This document shows, one piece after another, positions 1 through 8,222 of a DNA stretch of 64,000 nucleotides. The stretch is taken from positions 422,101 to 486,100 of the forward strand of contig NZ_QURB01000002.1 of assembly GCF_003402975.1 (NCBI RefSeq), in the 5' to 3' direction. Both the position numbers and the translations under genes were made by a program. This DNA comes from Brumimicrobium aurantiacum (GTDB taxonomy: Bacteria > Bacteroidota > Bacteroidia > Flavobacteriales_D > Crocinitomicaceae). The notes beneath the pieces were generated by a model. The model saw nothing but the letters and a program-made list of their open reading frames with translations, searched no databases and was not told where the DNA came from. Every line of letters begins with the position of its first letter. Positions within the stretch are counted from its first letter, which is position 1.

Positions 1-40
1 CATCAGATTTACTTTCAATGAATTTAAACTTAATAAAGCA

Positions 41-295
41 CTATATACCGTCCTCTTTATTGTCTTTTTCGTTGATTACTTCGTCACGTTTCTTGTGAAC
101 TTTTTTAGACCAACCACGTGCAATAATCAAAACTAGAATCAGCACTCCACCAATAATCATGGCTGTATTTGATTCCCAAAAATTAACTTGTTCATCATCT
201 GTTTGCGTAACATGTTGGGGTGTTTGGGCATTTAAAATGCATCCCATCATGAATAAAGTAATCGTTAAAAATATATTTTTCTTCATAATTGTCAA
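41..295 (-). CDS. small secreted/membrane protein of unknown function
   Basis: 84 residues. An N-terminal signal-like hydrophobic stretch ends at about residue 23 in NAQ, followed by an acidic, polar linker, one strong membrane helix (about residues 45-60, rich in I, L and V) and a short, very charged K/D/E tail. It is therefore probably a one-pass inner-membrane protein with a cytoplasmic tail. It lies 30 bp downstream of the ApbE-like gene on the same strand and is probably co-transcribed with it. I do not recognise the family. ApbE flavinylates membrane electron-transfer proteins, so an accessory role near such a complex is possible, but this is inferred from position only. Confidence 0.6.
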   Translation of the reverse strand: MTIMKKNIFLTITLFMMGCILNAQTPQHVTQTDDEQVNFWESNTAMIIGGVLILVLIIARGWSKKVHKKRDEVINEKDNKEDGI

Positions 296-325
296 TATAG
301 TTGTTTATTCGAAACTAATGAAATT

Positions 326-1468
326 TTAATCTAATAAGTACTGATTCATTCCACGACTGTATGCTCTTTCGATGCGACCTTGTTTATTTTCAAAAAGCAA
401 ATACGATTCAATTCCAAATTCGGGATTGTCTTTAATCAATTGAAGTGATTCCTCTACTCCCATCACCATAAATGCTGTTGCAAAAGCATCAGCTGTTGCA
501 GCATCTTCAGCAATTACTGTGGCACTTAGAATATTATGTTTAACTGGTCTACCTGTCTTTGAGCTAATCGTATGACTGTATTTTCTTCCATTGAGTTCAT
601 AAAATTTTCGATAATTGCCAGAGGTTGCAACAGCCTTATCTGAAATAGAAATATAGTTTTCCAATTCACGTTGCTGCTCTCCTTTTACACCCGTATTGGA
701 TTCAACAGGTTCATCAATACCGATTACCCAATTCTTTCCTTGATCATTTTTACCTTTTACGCGAATTTCACCACCGACTTCAATAAAGTATTGCGACTGA
801 CCTTTATCTTCCAAATGTGTTGCTAGAACATCAACAAATTGACCTTTTGCAATGGCATTAAAAACCAATTTGAAACGAGAATCTTTCTTATTTAATAATC
901 CTTCCTCGTACTGGAATGTTGATTTATCTAATCCTACAAATTGTAATACACTATCAATTTCATCTTCTGTTGGTACAACATCTATATCTTTGAAAAAGCC
1001 CCACAAACTAACCAATGGGTAGACTGTAGGATCAAAAGCTCCATCAGTTTGTTCATATATCGTTTTACTCAATTCAAAACATTGCTTAAAGTACTTTGTC
1101 GAATTTAAATCAATAGTTGTATCCGCAGTATTAAAATGACTAATCAATGAACTTGAATGATAGGTTGAAAGTTCTTGATTAAAATCTTCAATCAAGGCAT
1201 CAATTTGTTCTGGATTGGTCAATAAAGAATCGTCACTTGATTTCACAACGAAGGTTGTACCTAAAGCATTTCCATGAATTAATTTTTCATTTTGCCAAGC
1301 TACATTCTCTGTGTTTTGAGCGTACAAACTCTTCTGTTTAAGATCAGAAGTTTCATCTTCGGCAATTTCTTGTGATTCTTGTGTTCCACATGCAAAAAGC
1401 ATAGATAAAATCACTGTTCCTAAAATTTTTTTAGTAGTGTTTTTCCAAATTAGCGTCTTCTGTACCAT
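326..1468 (-). CDS. apbE: FAD:protein FMN transferase (ApbE family lipoprotein)
   Basis: 380 residues. ApbE enzymes transfer FMN from FAD to a threonine of exported or membrane flavoproteins such as Nqr/Rnf subunits. Visible hallmarks are AIAKGQFVD (substrate and metal loop), the VGGEIRVKG strand, SGNYRKF followed by YSHTISSKTGRPV, and the C-terminal DAATADAFATAF metal-binding motif. The N-terminus is a lipoprotein signal with lipobox LFAC (Cys at about residue 27), which places the enzyme on the periplasmic side. The first Met overlaps the end of the upstream giant TPR gene by 38 bp. No other in-frame Met precedes the hydrophobic stretch, so this start is kept. The flavoprotein substrate is not in the window; an nqr operon beyond the left edge is plausible but unseen. 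Confidence 0.92.
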   Translation of the reverse strand: MVQKTLIWKNTTKKILGTVILSMLFACGTQESQEIAEDETSDLKQKSLYAQNTENVAWQNEKLIHGNALGTTFVVKSSDDSLLTNPEQIDALIEDFNQELSTYHSSSLISHFNTADTTIDLNSTKYFKQCFELSKTIYEQTDGAFDPTVYPLVSLWGFFKDIDVVPTEDEIDSVLQFVGLDKSTFQYEEGLLNKKDSRFKLVFNAIAKGQFVDVLATHLEDKGQSQYFIEVGGEIRVKGKNDQGKNWVIGIDEPVESNTGVKGEQQRELENYISISDKAVATSGNYRKFYELNGRKYSHTISSKTGRPVKHNILSATVIAEDAATADAFATAFMVMGVEESLQLIKDNPEFGIESYLLFENKQGRIERAYSRGMNQYLLD

Positions 1469-4400
1469 TTATCCAATTTTGTTCTGTTACTGGCGAACCA
1501 TTTTTACTATAAGTTAAACCATTTCTTGTTTGTGTTCGAATATACACTTCCCCTCTTCCATCGACTACAACAATACGTCTTGTAACGATTTTAACAGGTA
1601 TTCCCTTACTGTCTTTTCTAATATAGTTTTCCTGAGTAACTCCTTCTGGGAAATCTTCCCCTAACTCATTCGCTATAGCTTCGGTAAAGTTGATTTTGTT
1701 ATTTTCAATATCGTCTATATAGCTTCCAGTATTTCTATTTTCTTCTACCTCACGTTGTCTTTTATTTCTGTTTTTTTCTTCGTAATTATCTATACGCTCC
1801 TTCACATCCTTTTCAACAACTGTTAGGTCTTTGGTGTTTTTTATCGATCTTTCAGTATTTTCAGTTTTAATCCCTTCTACTTCCAAGTAAATTTCTTCTG
1901 TTCGGTCTTCTTTTTCTTTACTTCTTTCGAGATTTTGAACCTGTTGACTTTGATCCATTTCTTTTAACTGTTCCACTGCTCTTTGTCGGGCATCATCTTT
2001 TCCTAATGTAGTTTTATCATATTGATTTTCGTAAGCCGTAATTTGCTCATCAATTTCTACACTAACACCATGAACTGTACTCGCTTCATTTTCGTATTTC
2101 TTTTCTAATGTCATTTCATAAGCAAGAAGATCTTCTTTCATCTGTTGTTGAATTGCACCTTTTTCTTGAGAAGATTCCGCCACTTTAATTTCAGCTAAAA
2201 TCGCCTCATCTTGCAAACGAATTACATCTTCATACTCCGTTCTTGAATCTTCAACTGGATTCTGACCGTTTTCGATTTCATCAATCTCCTCACCTGTTGC
2301 TGTAACCTTAACATGATGATGTTTTGATTCAGTTTTAGTCATAATATTACGTTCCGACTCAATGGCTTTTAACTCTTCTATGGCATCTTTATGCTTTGCT
2401 CGATAATCAGCCTTCTCAACATCAAAATCATCTTTTACATATTCAATCTCTTGACTTGAACGAGATAACTCTCCATCTTTATACTTCGTCAATTGATTCG
2501 TTTTCTTTTCAAAAGTGTAGATCTGATCATCGACTTTTTGTGCCAATTCTCCTTTGTTCTCTTCTTCTTTTAATTGTGATTGATCTCTTAAATCGGCAAT
2601 TGCTTTTACCTCATTATTAAACTCGACACGTTCATCATAATCACTCAGTTCACGTTGAGCATCCTCTCCTTCAAACTTACTTAATCGATTTGCAACAGCC
2701 GCTTGCTTCAAACGCTCTCTTTCGATTTCTCCTTCTTGAAGCAAAGCAGCCCCTTCCAATATTGAAATATTAGATTTCTCACCAAGATTTTCTAATCCAC
2801 CTTTTTCCTTAATTAAAGCTGCTAATTTCTGTTGAGCTTTTGCTATTTGTGTCTTAGGATACTGAGATGTACTCTTTAAATTACTCGCACTCTTATAAGC
2901 TGTAATTGCTTTTTCATACTCTTCATTATTGAAATATTCATCAGCGATTTTAATCGATTGTTTATAACGTAAATCTTGTTTTTTCGCTAACTCTTCACTA
3001 GCTTTCTGGATACTTTTACTTAATTGCTCCTTAGCATATGCATCATCGGATTTAATACTTAGTGCTTTTTGGTATGCTGATTTTGCTTGCTGATAACTTT
3101 CATCTTTGAATAATTGATCTGCCTCAGCTATGTATTCATCAAACATTTCTTCTTGAGACTCCTGTTTTCTTTTGGCTTCAGCAAGATTGTCTAAAATCTG
3201 TTGAGTTTCATCAATCTTATCTTTGGCCTTACTATCCTCTTCCTTTATTTCTAAAGCTGATTTATAATTCGCCAAGGCTTTTTCATAGTTCTTATTTACA
3301 AATTCAGTATCTCCTGCAGATATGAAATTATTGTACTCCTCCTCTACTTGATTTGAAGCATTTTCTGTTATCGCTTGGTCTACTTTTAAAATTTGAGCCT
3401 TTGGATATTCTTCTTCAGCTTTATAAGATAATGCCTCATTATACAAGACAATACTTTCTTTATAGTCACCACTATTGAATGCCTTGTCTGCATTTGCAAT
3501 CGCCTTTTTGTAATTTTCCTCTAATTGATCTTTTGCATTTACTTTATCCAAAATAGATTGAACCCTATCAATTTCCTCCTGAGGAAAAGTCTCAGATGGT
3601 TTTAAGTTTTTTGCTGTTTTCAAATGCGTAATTGCTTCCTCGAACTTTTCTTCCTTAACTGCTGAAGCGGCTAACTGAATTTCTTCATCATATTTTTCTG
3701 CATTTATTTCAGCTTGCTTATTGGCTTGGATTGCTGCTAATTTTTCTTTGATAACATTCATATTCGCTTCTATCTCTGAATCAGTTTGAATTTTCAAGGC
3801 TTCTTCATATTTAGCTTGCGCATTTTCCCATTTTTCTTTATCAAATAATTTATTTCCGTCTTCTTTTAAAGCCTCAAATTCTTCACTTTGATTTTGTGCC
3901 GTTTCAAAAGCTTCTTTACTCGCTTTAGCTGCTGTTAATTTCTCTTCAACATCTGTTCTGCTTTCATCAATCTTTAACGCCTTTTCATATTTAGCAATTA
4001 CATCCGACCATTTATTTTCTGGCTTCAATGCTTCAGCTTCATCAAGTAATGCTTGTATTTCAGCATTCTTTTCAGCATTTTCTGACTGTAATGCCAACTG
4101 CTCTTCGATCTTTTCAATACGATTATTAACATGCTCATCACCATCATTTATTGCTTTTGCAGCACTATACTTTTCTTTGGCCTTATTCCAATTCTCAGCG
4201 TCAAATGCTTCATCAGCTGCACTTACTAATGAATTAAACTCTGCCTTTGCTTCCTTTTCAGATTGCTGTGCTTCATATTCTGCTTTGCTTGCTTTTGCTG
4301 CTTCTAACATTTCTGAAACATCTGTTCTTCCTTCGTCAATAGCCAATGCAGATTCATATTTTGAAATCACCTCAGACCATTTATTTTCAGGTTTTAATGC

Positions 4401-7103
4401 TTCTGCTTCGTCAAGTAATGCTTGAATTTGTTCTGAAGATTCTGCTTTCGCTTGTTGTGCTTCAAACTCAGCTTTGCTTGCTTTTGCTGCTTCTAACATT
4501 TCTGAAACATCTGTTCTTTCTTCATCAATAGCCAATGCAGATTCATATTTTGAAATCACCTCAGACCATTTATTTTCAGGTTTTAATGCTTCTGCTTCAT
4601 CAAGTAATGCTTGAATTTGTTCTGAAGATTCTGCTTTCGCTTGTTGTGCTTCAAACTCAGCTTTGCTTGCTTTTGCTGCTTCTAACATTTCTGAAACATC
4701 TGTTCTTTCTTCATCAATAGCCAATGCAGATTCATATTTTGAAATTACCTCAGACCATTTATTTTCAGGTTTTAATGCTTCTGCTTCGTCAATTAATGCT
4801 TGAATTTGCTCTGAAGATTCAGCTTTCGCTTGTTGTGCTTCATATTCTGCTTTGCTTGCTTTTGCTGCTTCTAGCATGTCTGAAACATCTGTTCTTTCTT
4901 CGTCAATAGCCAATGCAGATTCATATTTTGAAATCACCTCAGACCATTTATTTTCAGGTTTTAATGCCTCTGCTTCATCAAGTAATGCTTGTATTTCCGC
5001 TGAGTTCGCTTCTTGCTCTGCCACTTTGGATAATGCTGTTTCAACAGCCTCAATTCGCTCATTCACGTGTTTATTATCGTCAAACAAAGCTTTTGCTTCC
5101 AAGTACTTTTCTTTCGCTTTTTCCCATTCAGCATTATCAAAAGCTTGATCTGCAGTTGTCACTAACTCATTGAATTGTGATTCTTTTTCTTGGTTCGCAT
5201 TTTTTTCTACCAACAAAGTTTCAGCATTCTCTTTTCCTTTTATCGCTTCAGCGTTCGTTTCTTCAATCGCTAAAACAGCATCAAAATCAGTAATCGCTCC
5301 TGAGAAATCTTCAGCTGTAAGCTTTTCCTTAGCACTTGCCAATAAGCCATCAATTTGTTCACTTTTTTGAGCTTCTGCAATTTTAGATTCAACCTCTGTA
5401 ATTCTATTATTCACATGTTCATTATCATCAAAAACACCTTGTGCTTCAACGTATTTAGTCTTTGCTTCTTCCCATGTTTTTGCTTCAAAGGCTTGATCAG
5501 CTGCTGCTACTAGTTCTTCAAACTTAGCTTGTTTTTCTTGGCTAACCTTCTTTTCTTCAAGCAAAGCTGCTGCATTTTCTTTACCAGTTTTCGCTTCTGT
5601 ATTCGTTTCATCAATAGCTAGAACAGCATCAAAATCATTGATAGCCCCTGAATAATCTTCTGCTGAAACTTTTTCTTTAGCTGCAGTCAATAAATCCGCA
5701 ATTTGTTGGGCCTGTTGCTCTTTATTCTTTTGTTCTTCCAATAGACTTTTCGCATTGTCTAATTTTGTTTGAACCTCTGGACTTTCCATTAGAGCAATTG
5801 CTTGGGTATATTTGTCAATAGCAGGTTGATATTCTTTTGCGCTAATGTGTGCGTCTGCTTCAGTGACAAGTTTATTAAATTCTTCCTGACTTTTAGCTTT
5901 AGAAATTTCTTCTTTGGCCATTTTTATTCTTCCTGGTGGATAAGTCGCTGCACTTTCAAATGTCAAAGCCTCTTCATATTTAACAATAGCTTCTTCAAAA
6001 TTTCCAGCATCAAAGAGTTTATCAGCTTCGGCCACTGCTTTATTATAATTATCTTTCTTTTCCTTTATGGCTTTCTGTTCATCCAACTTTCCTTTAATTA
6101 TCTCCAATTGAGACTTCGGGTATTCTTCATTCGGTAAAATTTTCAAGGCATTTTGATACATATCTCTTGCTGCTTGAACACTATTTTGTTTAAAGAAACC
6201 ATCGGCACGTTTGATCAACTTATCATATTCTGCCTGCTTTTTCGCCTTTTCTTTTTCAGCATTTAACGTAGCAATTCGATCTTTTGGATATTGTTCATCG
6301 TCTTTAATTACAATGGCCTCTTCATATTTTGAAATGGCTTTATCATATTCTTTGGCTTTGGCAAAATTATCTGCAGCTGCGATCAAATTTAAGTAGGCTT
6401 GATTATCTTGTTGGAAAGCCAACTCCTCCTCTTCCTTCTTCTGAAGTAACTCTTCAATTTCCAATAAACGGGCATTGGGATGCGCCTCTTTTTGCTTACC
6501 CGGTAACTGCAAAGCAGCAACATATTTATTCAATGCTTCCTCTAATTTACCTTCATCAAATAATTTGTCAGCATCTTTAATCAATTTGTTATACTCCGCA
6601 TCTGCATTTTTTAAAGCGCTTTCTGCTTCCAATAATAAATTTTCAATTTTCTTTTTGGTTTGCATCATTTGACCGTTGTTGTAATTCATTCGGTCACCAT
6701 CAAGATACCATTTTACCACAGGAGTTGTTTCCAAAAATGAAAAATCATAACCAGGTCTTTTTTGAAATAGATCTAGATTAATTGGAGGGAAAATCTTTCC
6801 ACCAGGAGGCATATCTTCAGCAATAACAGAAGTTACATCTAATTCAATGATTTTTGTAACATAACCAGATTTGGTGTATTTCACAGTATACTTCTTTCCA
6901 ACAGGAAAGTTTACGGAGTACTTCCCTCCACCAGAGGTCGTTGAACTTGTAACATTCAAACCACCCGAAAGAACAGTAACTGTAACTCCTGATATAGATT
7001 TTTGCGAGTCCATGTCTGTGATTGTACCATCATAAGTAATGTTTTGACCATAGCCAAAATTAACAAAAAGTACAAATGCTAAAATTGAGAAAAAATGCTT
7101 CAT
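1431..7103 (-). CDS. giant secreted TPR/coiled-coil protein with carboxypeptidase-regulatory-like N-terminus
   Basis: 1890 residues with a signal peptide ending at about residue 19 (FGYGQ). Residues about 22-95 form a carboxypeptidase regulatory-like beta-sandwich (DGTITDMDSQKSISGVTVTV, then KSGYVTKIIELDV). Residues about 150-1400 are more than twenty degenerate TPR-like helical pairs of the type ADKLFDxGxxEEAIxKYEEAL followed by YPxxRI. Four consecutive 63-residue units (residues about 698-950) are almost identical. The last 450 residues are highly charged, coiled-coil-like and lack TPRs, ending in a small domain around RIVVVDGRGEVYIRT. The protein is probably an exported periplasmic or envelope scaffold. 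No catalytic motif is visible. It is the first gene of a minus-strand run that continues into apbE. The function is unknown. Confidence 0.85.
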   Translation of the reverse strand: MKHFFSILAFVLFVNFGYGQNITYDGTITDMDSQKSISGVTVTVLSGGLNVTSSTTSGGGKYSVNFPVGKKYTVKYTKSGYVTKIIELDVTSVIAEDMPPGGKIFPPINLDLFQKRPGYDFSFLETTPVVKWYLDGDRMNYNNGQMMQTKKKIENLLLEAESALKNADAEYNKLIKDADKLFDEGKLEEALNKYVAALQLPGKQKEAHPNARLLEIEELLQKKEEEELAFQQDNQAYLNLIAAADNFAKAKEYDKAISKYEEAIVIKDDEQYPKDRIATLNAEKEKAKKQAEYDKLIKRADGFFKQNSVQAARDMYQNALKILPNEEYPKSQLEIIKGKLDEQKAIKEKKDNYNKAVAEADKLFDAGNFEEAIVKYEEALTFESAATYPPGRIKMAKEEISKAKSQEEFNKLVTEADAHISAKEYQPAIDKYTQAIALMESPEVQTKLDNAKSLLEEQKNKEQQAQQIADLLTAAKEKVSAEDYSGAINDFDAVLAIDETNTEAKTGKENAAALLEEKKVSQEKQAKFEELVAAADQAFEAKTWEEAKTKYVEAQGVFDDNEHVNNRITEVESKIAEAQKSEQIDGLLASAKEKLTAEDFSGAITDFDAVLAIEETNAEAIKGKENAETLLVEKNANQEKESQFNELVTTADQAFDNAEWEKAKEKYLEAKALFDDNKHVNERIEAVETALSKVAEQEANSAEIQALLDEAEALKPENKWSEVISKYESALAIDEERTDVSDMLEAAKASKAEYEAQQAKAESSEQIQALIDEAEALKPENKWSEVISKYESALAIDEERTDVSEMLEAAKASKAEFEAQQAKAESSEQIQALLDEAEALKPENKWSEVISKYESALAIDEERTDVSEMLEAAKASKAEFEAQQAKAESSEQIQALLDEAEALKPENKWSEVISKYESALAIDEGRTDVSEMLEAAKASKAEYEAQQSEKEAKAEFNSLVSAADEAFDAENWNKAKEKYSAAKAINDGDEHVNNRIEKIEEQLALQSENAEKNAEIQALLDEAEALKPENKWSDVIAKYEKALKIDESRTDVEEKLTAAKASKEAFETAQNQSEEFEALKEDGNKLFDKEKWENAQAKYEEALKIQTDSEIEANMNVIKEKLAAIQANKQAEINAEKYDEEIQLAASAVKEEKFEEAITHLKTAKNLKPSETFPQEEIDRVQSILDKVNAKDQLEENYKKAIANADKAFNSGDYKESIVLYNEALSYKAEEEYPKAQILKVDQAITENASNQVEEEYNNFISAGDTEFVNKNYEKALANYKSALEIKEEDSKAKDKIDETQQILDNLAEAKRKQESQEEMFDEYIAEADQLFKDESYQQAKSAYQKALSIKSDDAYAKEQLSKSIQKASEELAKKQDLRYKQSIKIADEYFNNEEYEKAITAYKSASNLKSTSQYPKTQIAKAQQKLAALIKEKGGLENLGEKSNISILEGAALLQEGEIERERLKQAAVANRLSKFEGEDAQRELSDYDERVEFNNEVKAIADLRDQSQLKEEENKGELAQKVDDQIYTFEKKTNQLTKYKDGELSRSSQEIEYVKDDFDVEKADYRAKHKDAIEELKAIESERNIMTKTESKHHHVKVTATGEEIDEIENGQNPVEDSRTEYEDVIRLQDEAILAEIKVAESSQEKGAIQQQMKEDLLAYEMTLEKKYENEASTVHGVSVEIDEQITAYENQYDKTTLGKDDARQRAVEQLKEMDQSQQVQNLERSKEKEDRTEEIYLEVEGIKTENTERSIKNTKDLTVVEKDVKERIDNYEEKNRNKRQREVEENRNTGSYIDDIENNKINFTEAIANELGEDFPEGVTQENYIRKDSKGIPVKIVTRRIVVVDGRGEVYIRTQTRNGLTYSKNGSPVTEQNWINGTEDANLEKHY
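4258..5012 (-). repeat. tandem 189-bp coding repeats, four near-identical copies
   Basis: Inside the giant TPR gene, a 189-bp unit (63 codons) is repeated four times head to tail. Each unit encodes a segment containing DEAEALKPENKW, SKYESALAIDEERTDVS and EAAKASKAE. Copies differ by only a few substitutions (D/E, I/L, Y/F, G/E). A fifth, more diverged copy lies at about 3890-4060. Because the period is a multiple of three, copy-number change would keep the reading frame. Boundaries are approximate. Confidence 0.9.
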
Positions 7104-7498
7104 CTTATATAAATAGAACGCTGAATATAACTTCGGTTACATCTGGCGCTTTTTGGTTCATAGTTTAACTTACAAATATCGATAAAAATATGATAATTCC
7201 ATAGAATTCTCACTACCGAAACAGCACCAATTCAATCACGATGCCAATTTATTGATTGACAACATTTAGACCTTGAATTAATTCACGCTTTAAGATTTAT
7301 GACAACGATTCAAATAACAACATACAAAACATTGATTAACAATCAATTTAATAAAGTTGATAATTTAAAAACAAATAGCTTAAAAACAATCATTTTTACA
7401 TAGCGATAGAAATTTGTAAAAACGAATTAAGTAAAATTATAATTGTATTAATTTAAGACCATACAAACGCAATACAAGAAATTCATTAAATTCGCCAC
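7104..7498. other. intergenic region between divergent genes
   Basis: A 395-bp, very AT-rich gap separates the divergent giant TPR gene and comB, so it must hold promoters for both. I see no clean TTG-N19-TAnnTTTG promoter on either strand. A short perfect inverted repeat, ATTGATT-AAC-AATCAAT, lies at 7331-7347, with a related TTGATTGACAAC at about 7251-7262; either could be a regulator site. No ORF, tRNA or terminator is apparent. Confidence 0.5.
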
Positions 7499-8221
7499 AT
7501 GCAGAAAAAATTAATTGAAGTTTGCTATACTCCAGCAGACTATGCCTATTTTAAAGGAAAATTTGAAATCGTTGTTGTAATCGACGTATTAAGAGCAACT
7601 TCCGCTATTTGTTCAGCAATTAATAATGGTGTGAATAGTGTCATTCCTGTTTCAACAATTGAAGAAGCTAAAGATTACCAAAAAAAGGGGTATTTAGTTG
7701 GTGCCGAAAGACAAGGTGAAATCGTTGAAGGTTTTGATTTTGGAAACTCACCATACAGCTACATGAAGCCTGAATTAAAAGGAAAAGACATTGTACTTTC
7801 AACAACGAATGGTACGCGCGCAATCAACATAGCAAAAGAGGCAGAAACTGTTGTTATTGGTGCATTAACAAATTTAGATGTGCTTTGTGAGTGGTTAGCA
7901 AAACAAGACAAAAATGTTGTGTGCTTATGTTCTGGTTGGAAAGACAATTTCAATCTTGAAGACACCATTTGTGGTGGAGCAATTGCAGAAAACTTATTAA
8001 GAACAGGAAATTTCGCTTCAAACGAGGACTCTTCAGTTGCAGCAAAATATTTATATTTAACTGCTAAAGACAACTATTTCGGCTTTTTAAAAGCCAGTTC
8101 ACATAGAAGAAGGTTGAAAAAATTGAACTTGAATGAAGACATTAAGTTTTGTTTAACACCAAACCAAATGGACGTTATTCCAGTTTTGAGGAACGACAGA
8201 ATTGAAAAACTAAAATATTAA
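7499..8221 (+). CDS. comB: 2-phosphosulfolactate phosphatase (ComB family)
   Basis: 240 residues, the usual length for the ComB family of Mg-dependent acid phosphatases, which dephosphorylate 2-phospho-3-sulfolactate in coenzyme M and sulfolactate pathways. Family signatures are visible: VVIDVLRATSAI near residue 26, the VGAERQGE loop, FDFGNSP, STTNGTRAI and the late SGWKDNFNLEDTICGGAIAE segment. Many bacteria without coenzyme M carry this gene, so the physiological substrate here is uncertain. Only 1 bp separates its stop from the next ATG, so it is translationally linked to the secreted nuclease gene. The family assignment is firm; the substrate is inferred. Confidence 0.85.
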   Translation: MQKKLIEVCYTPADYAYFKGKFEIVVVIDVLRATSAICSAINNGVNSVIPVSTIEEAKDYQKKGYLVGAERQGEIVEGFDFGNSPYSYMKPELKGKDIVLSTTNGTRAINIAKEAETVVIGALTNLDVLCEWLAKQDKNVVCLCSGWKDNFNLEDTICGGAIAENLLRTGNFASNEDSSVAAKYLYLTAKDNYFGFLKASSHRRRLKKLNLNEDIKFCLTPNQMDVIPVLRNDRIEKLKY

Positions 8222-8222
8222 A

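Noticed and set aside
1-3. CAT at the left edge as the start codon of a further minus-strand gene
   Set aside because: It fits an operon continuing from apbE and could be real, but only three bases are visible.
4346-5173. Series of plus-strand frames opposite the TPR repeats
   Set aside because: They repeat with the 189-bp coding period and are antisense shadows of the giant TPR gene.
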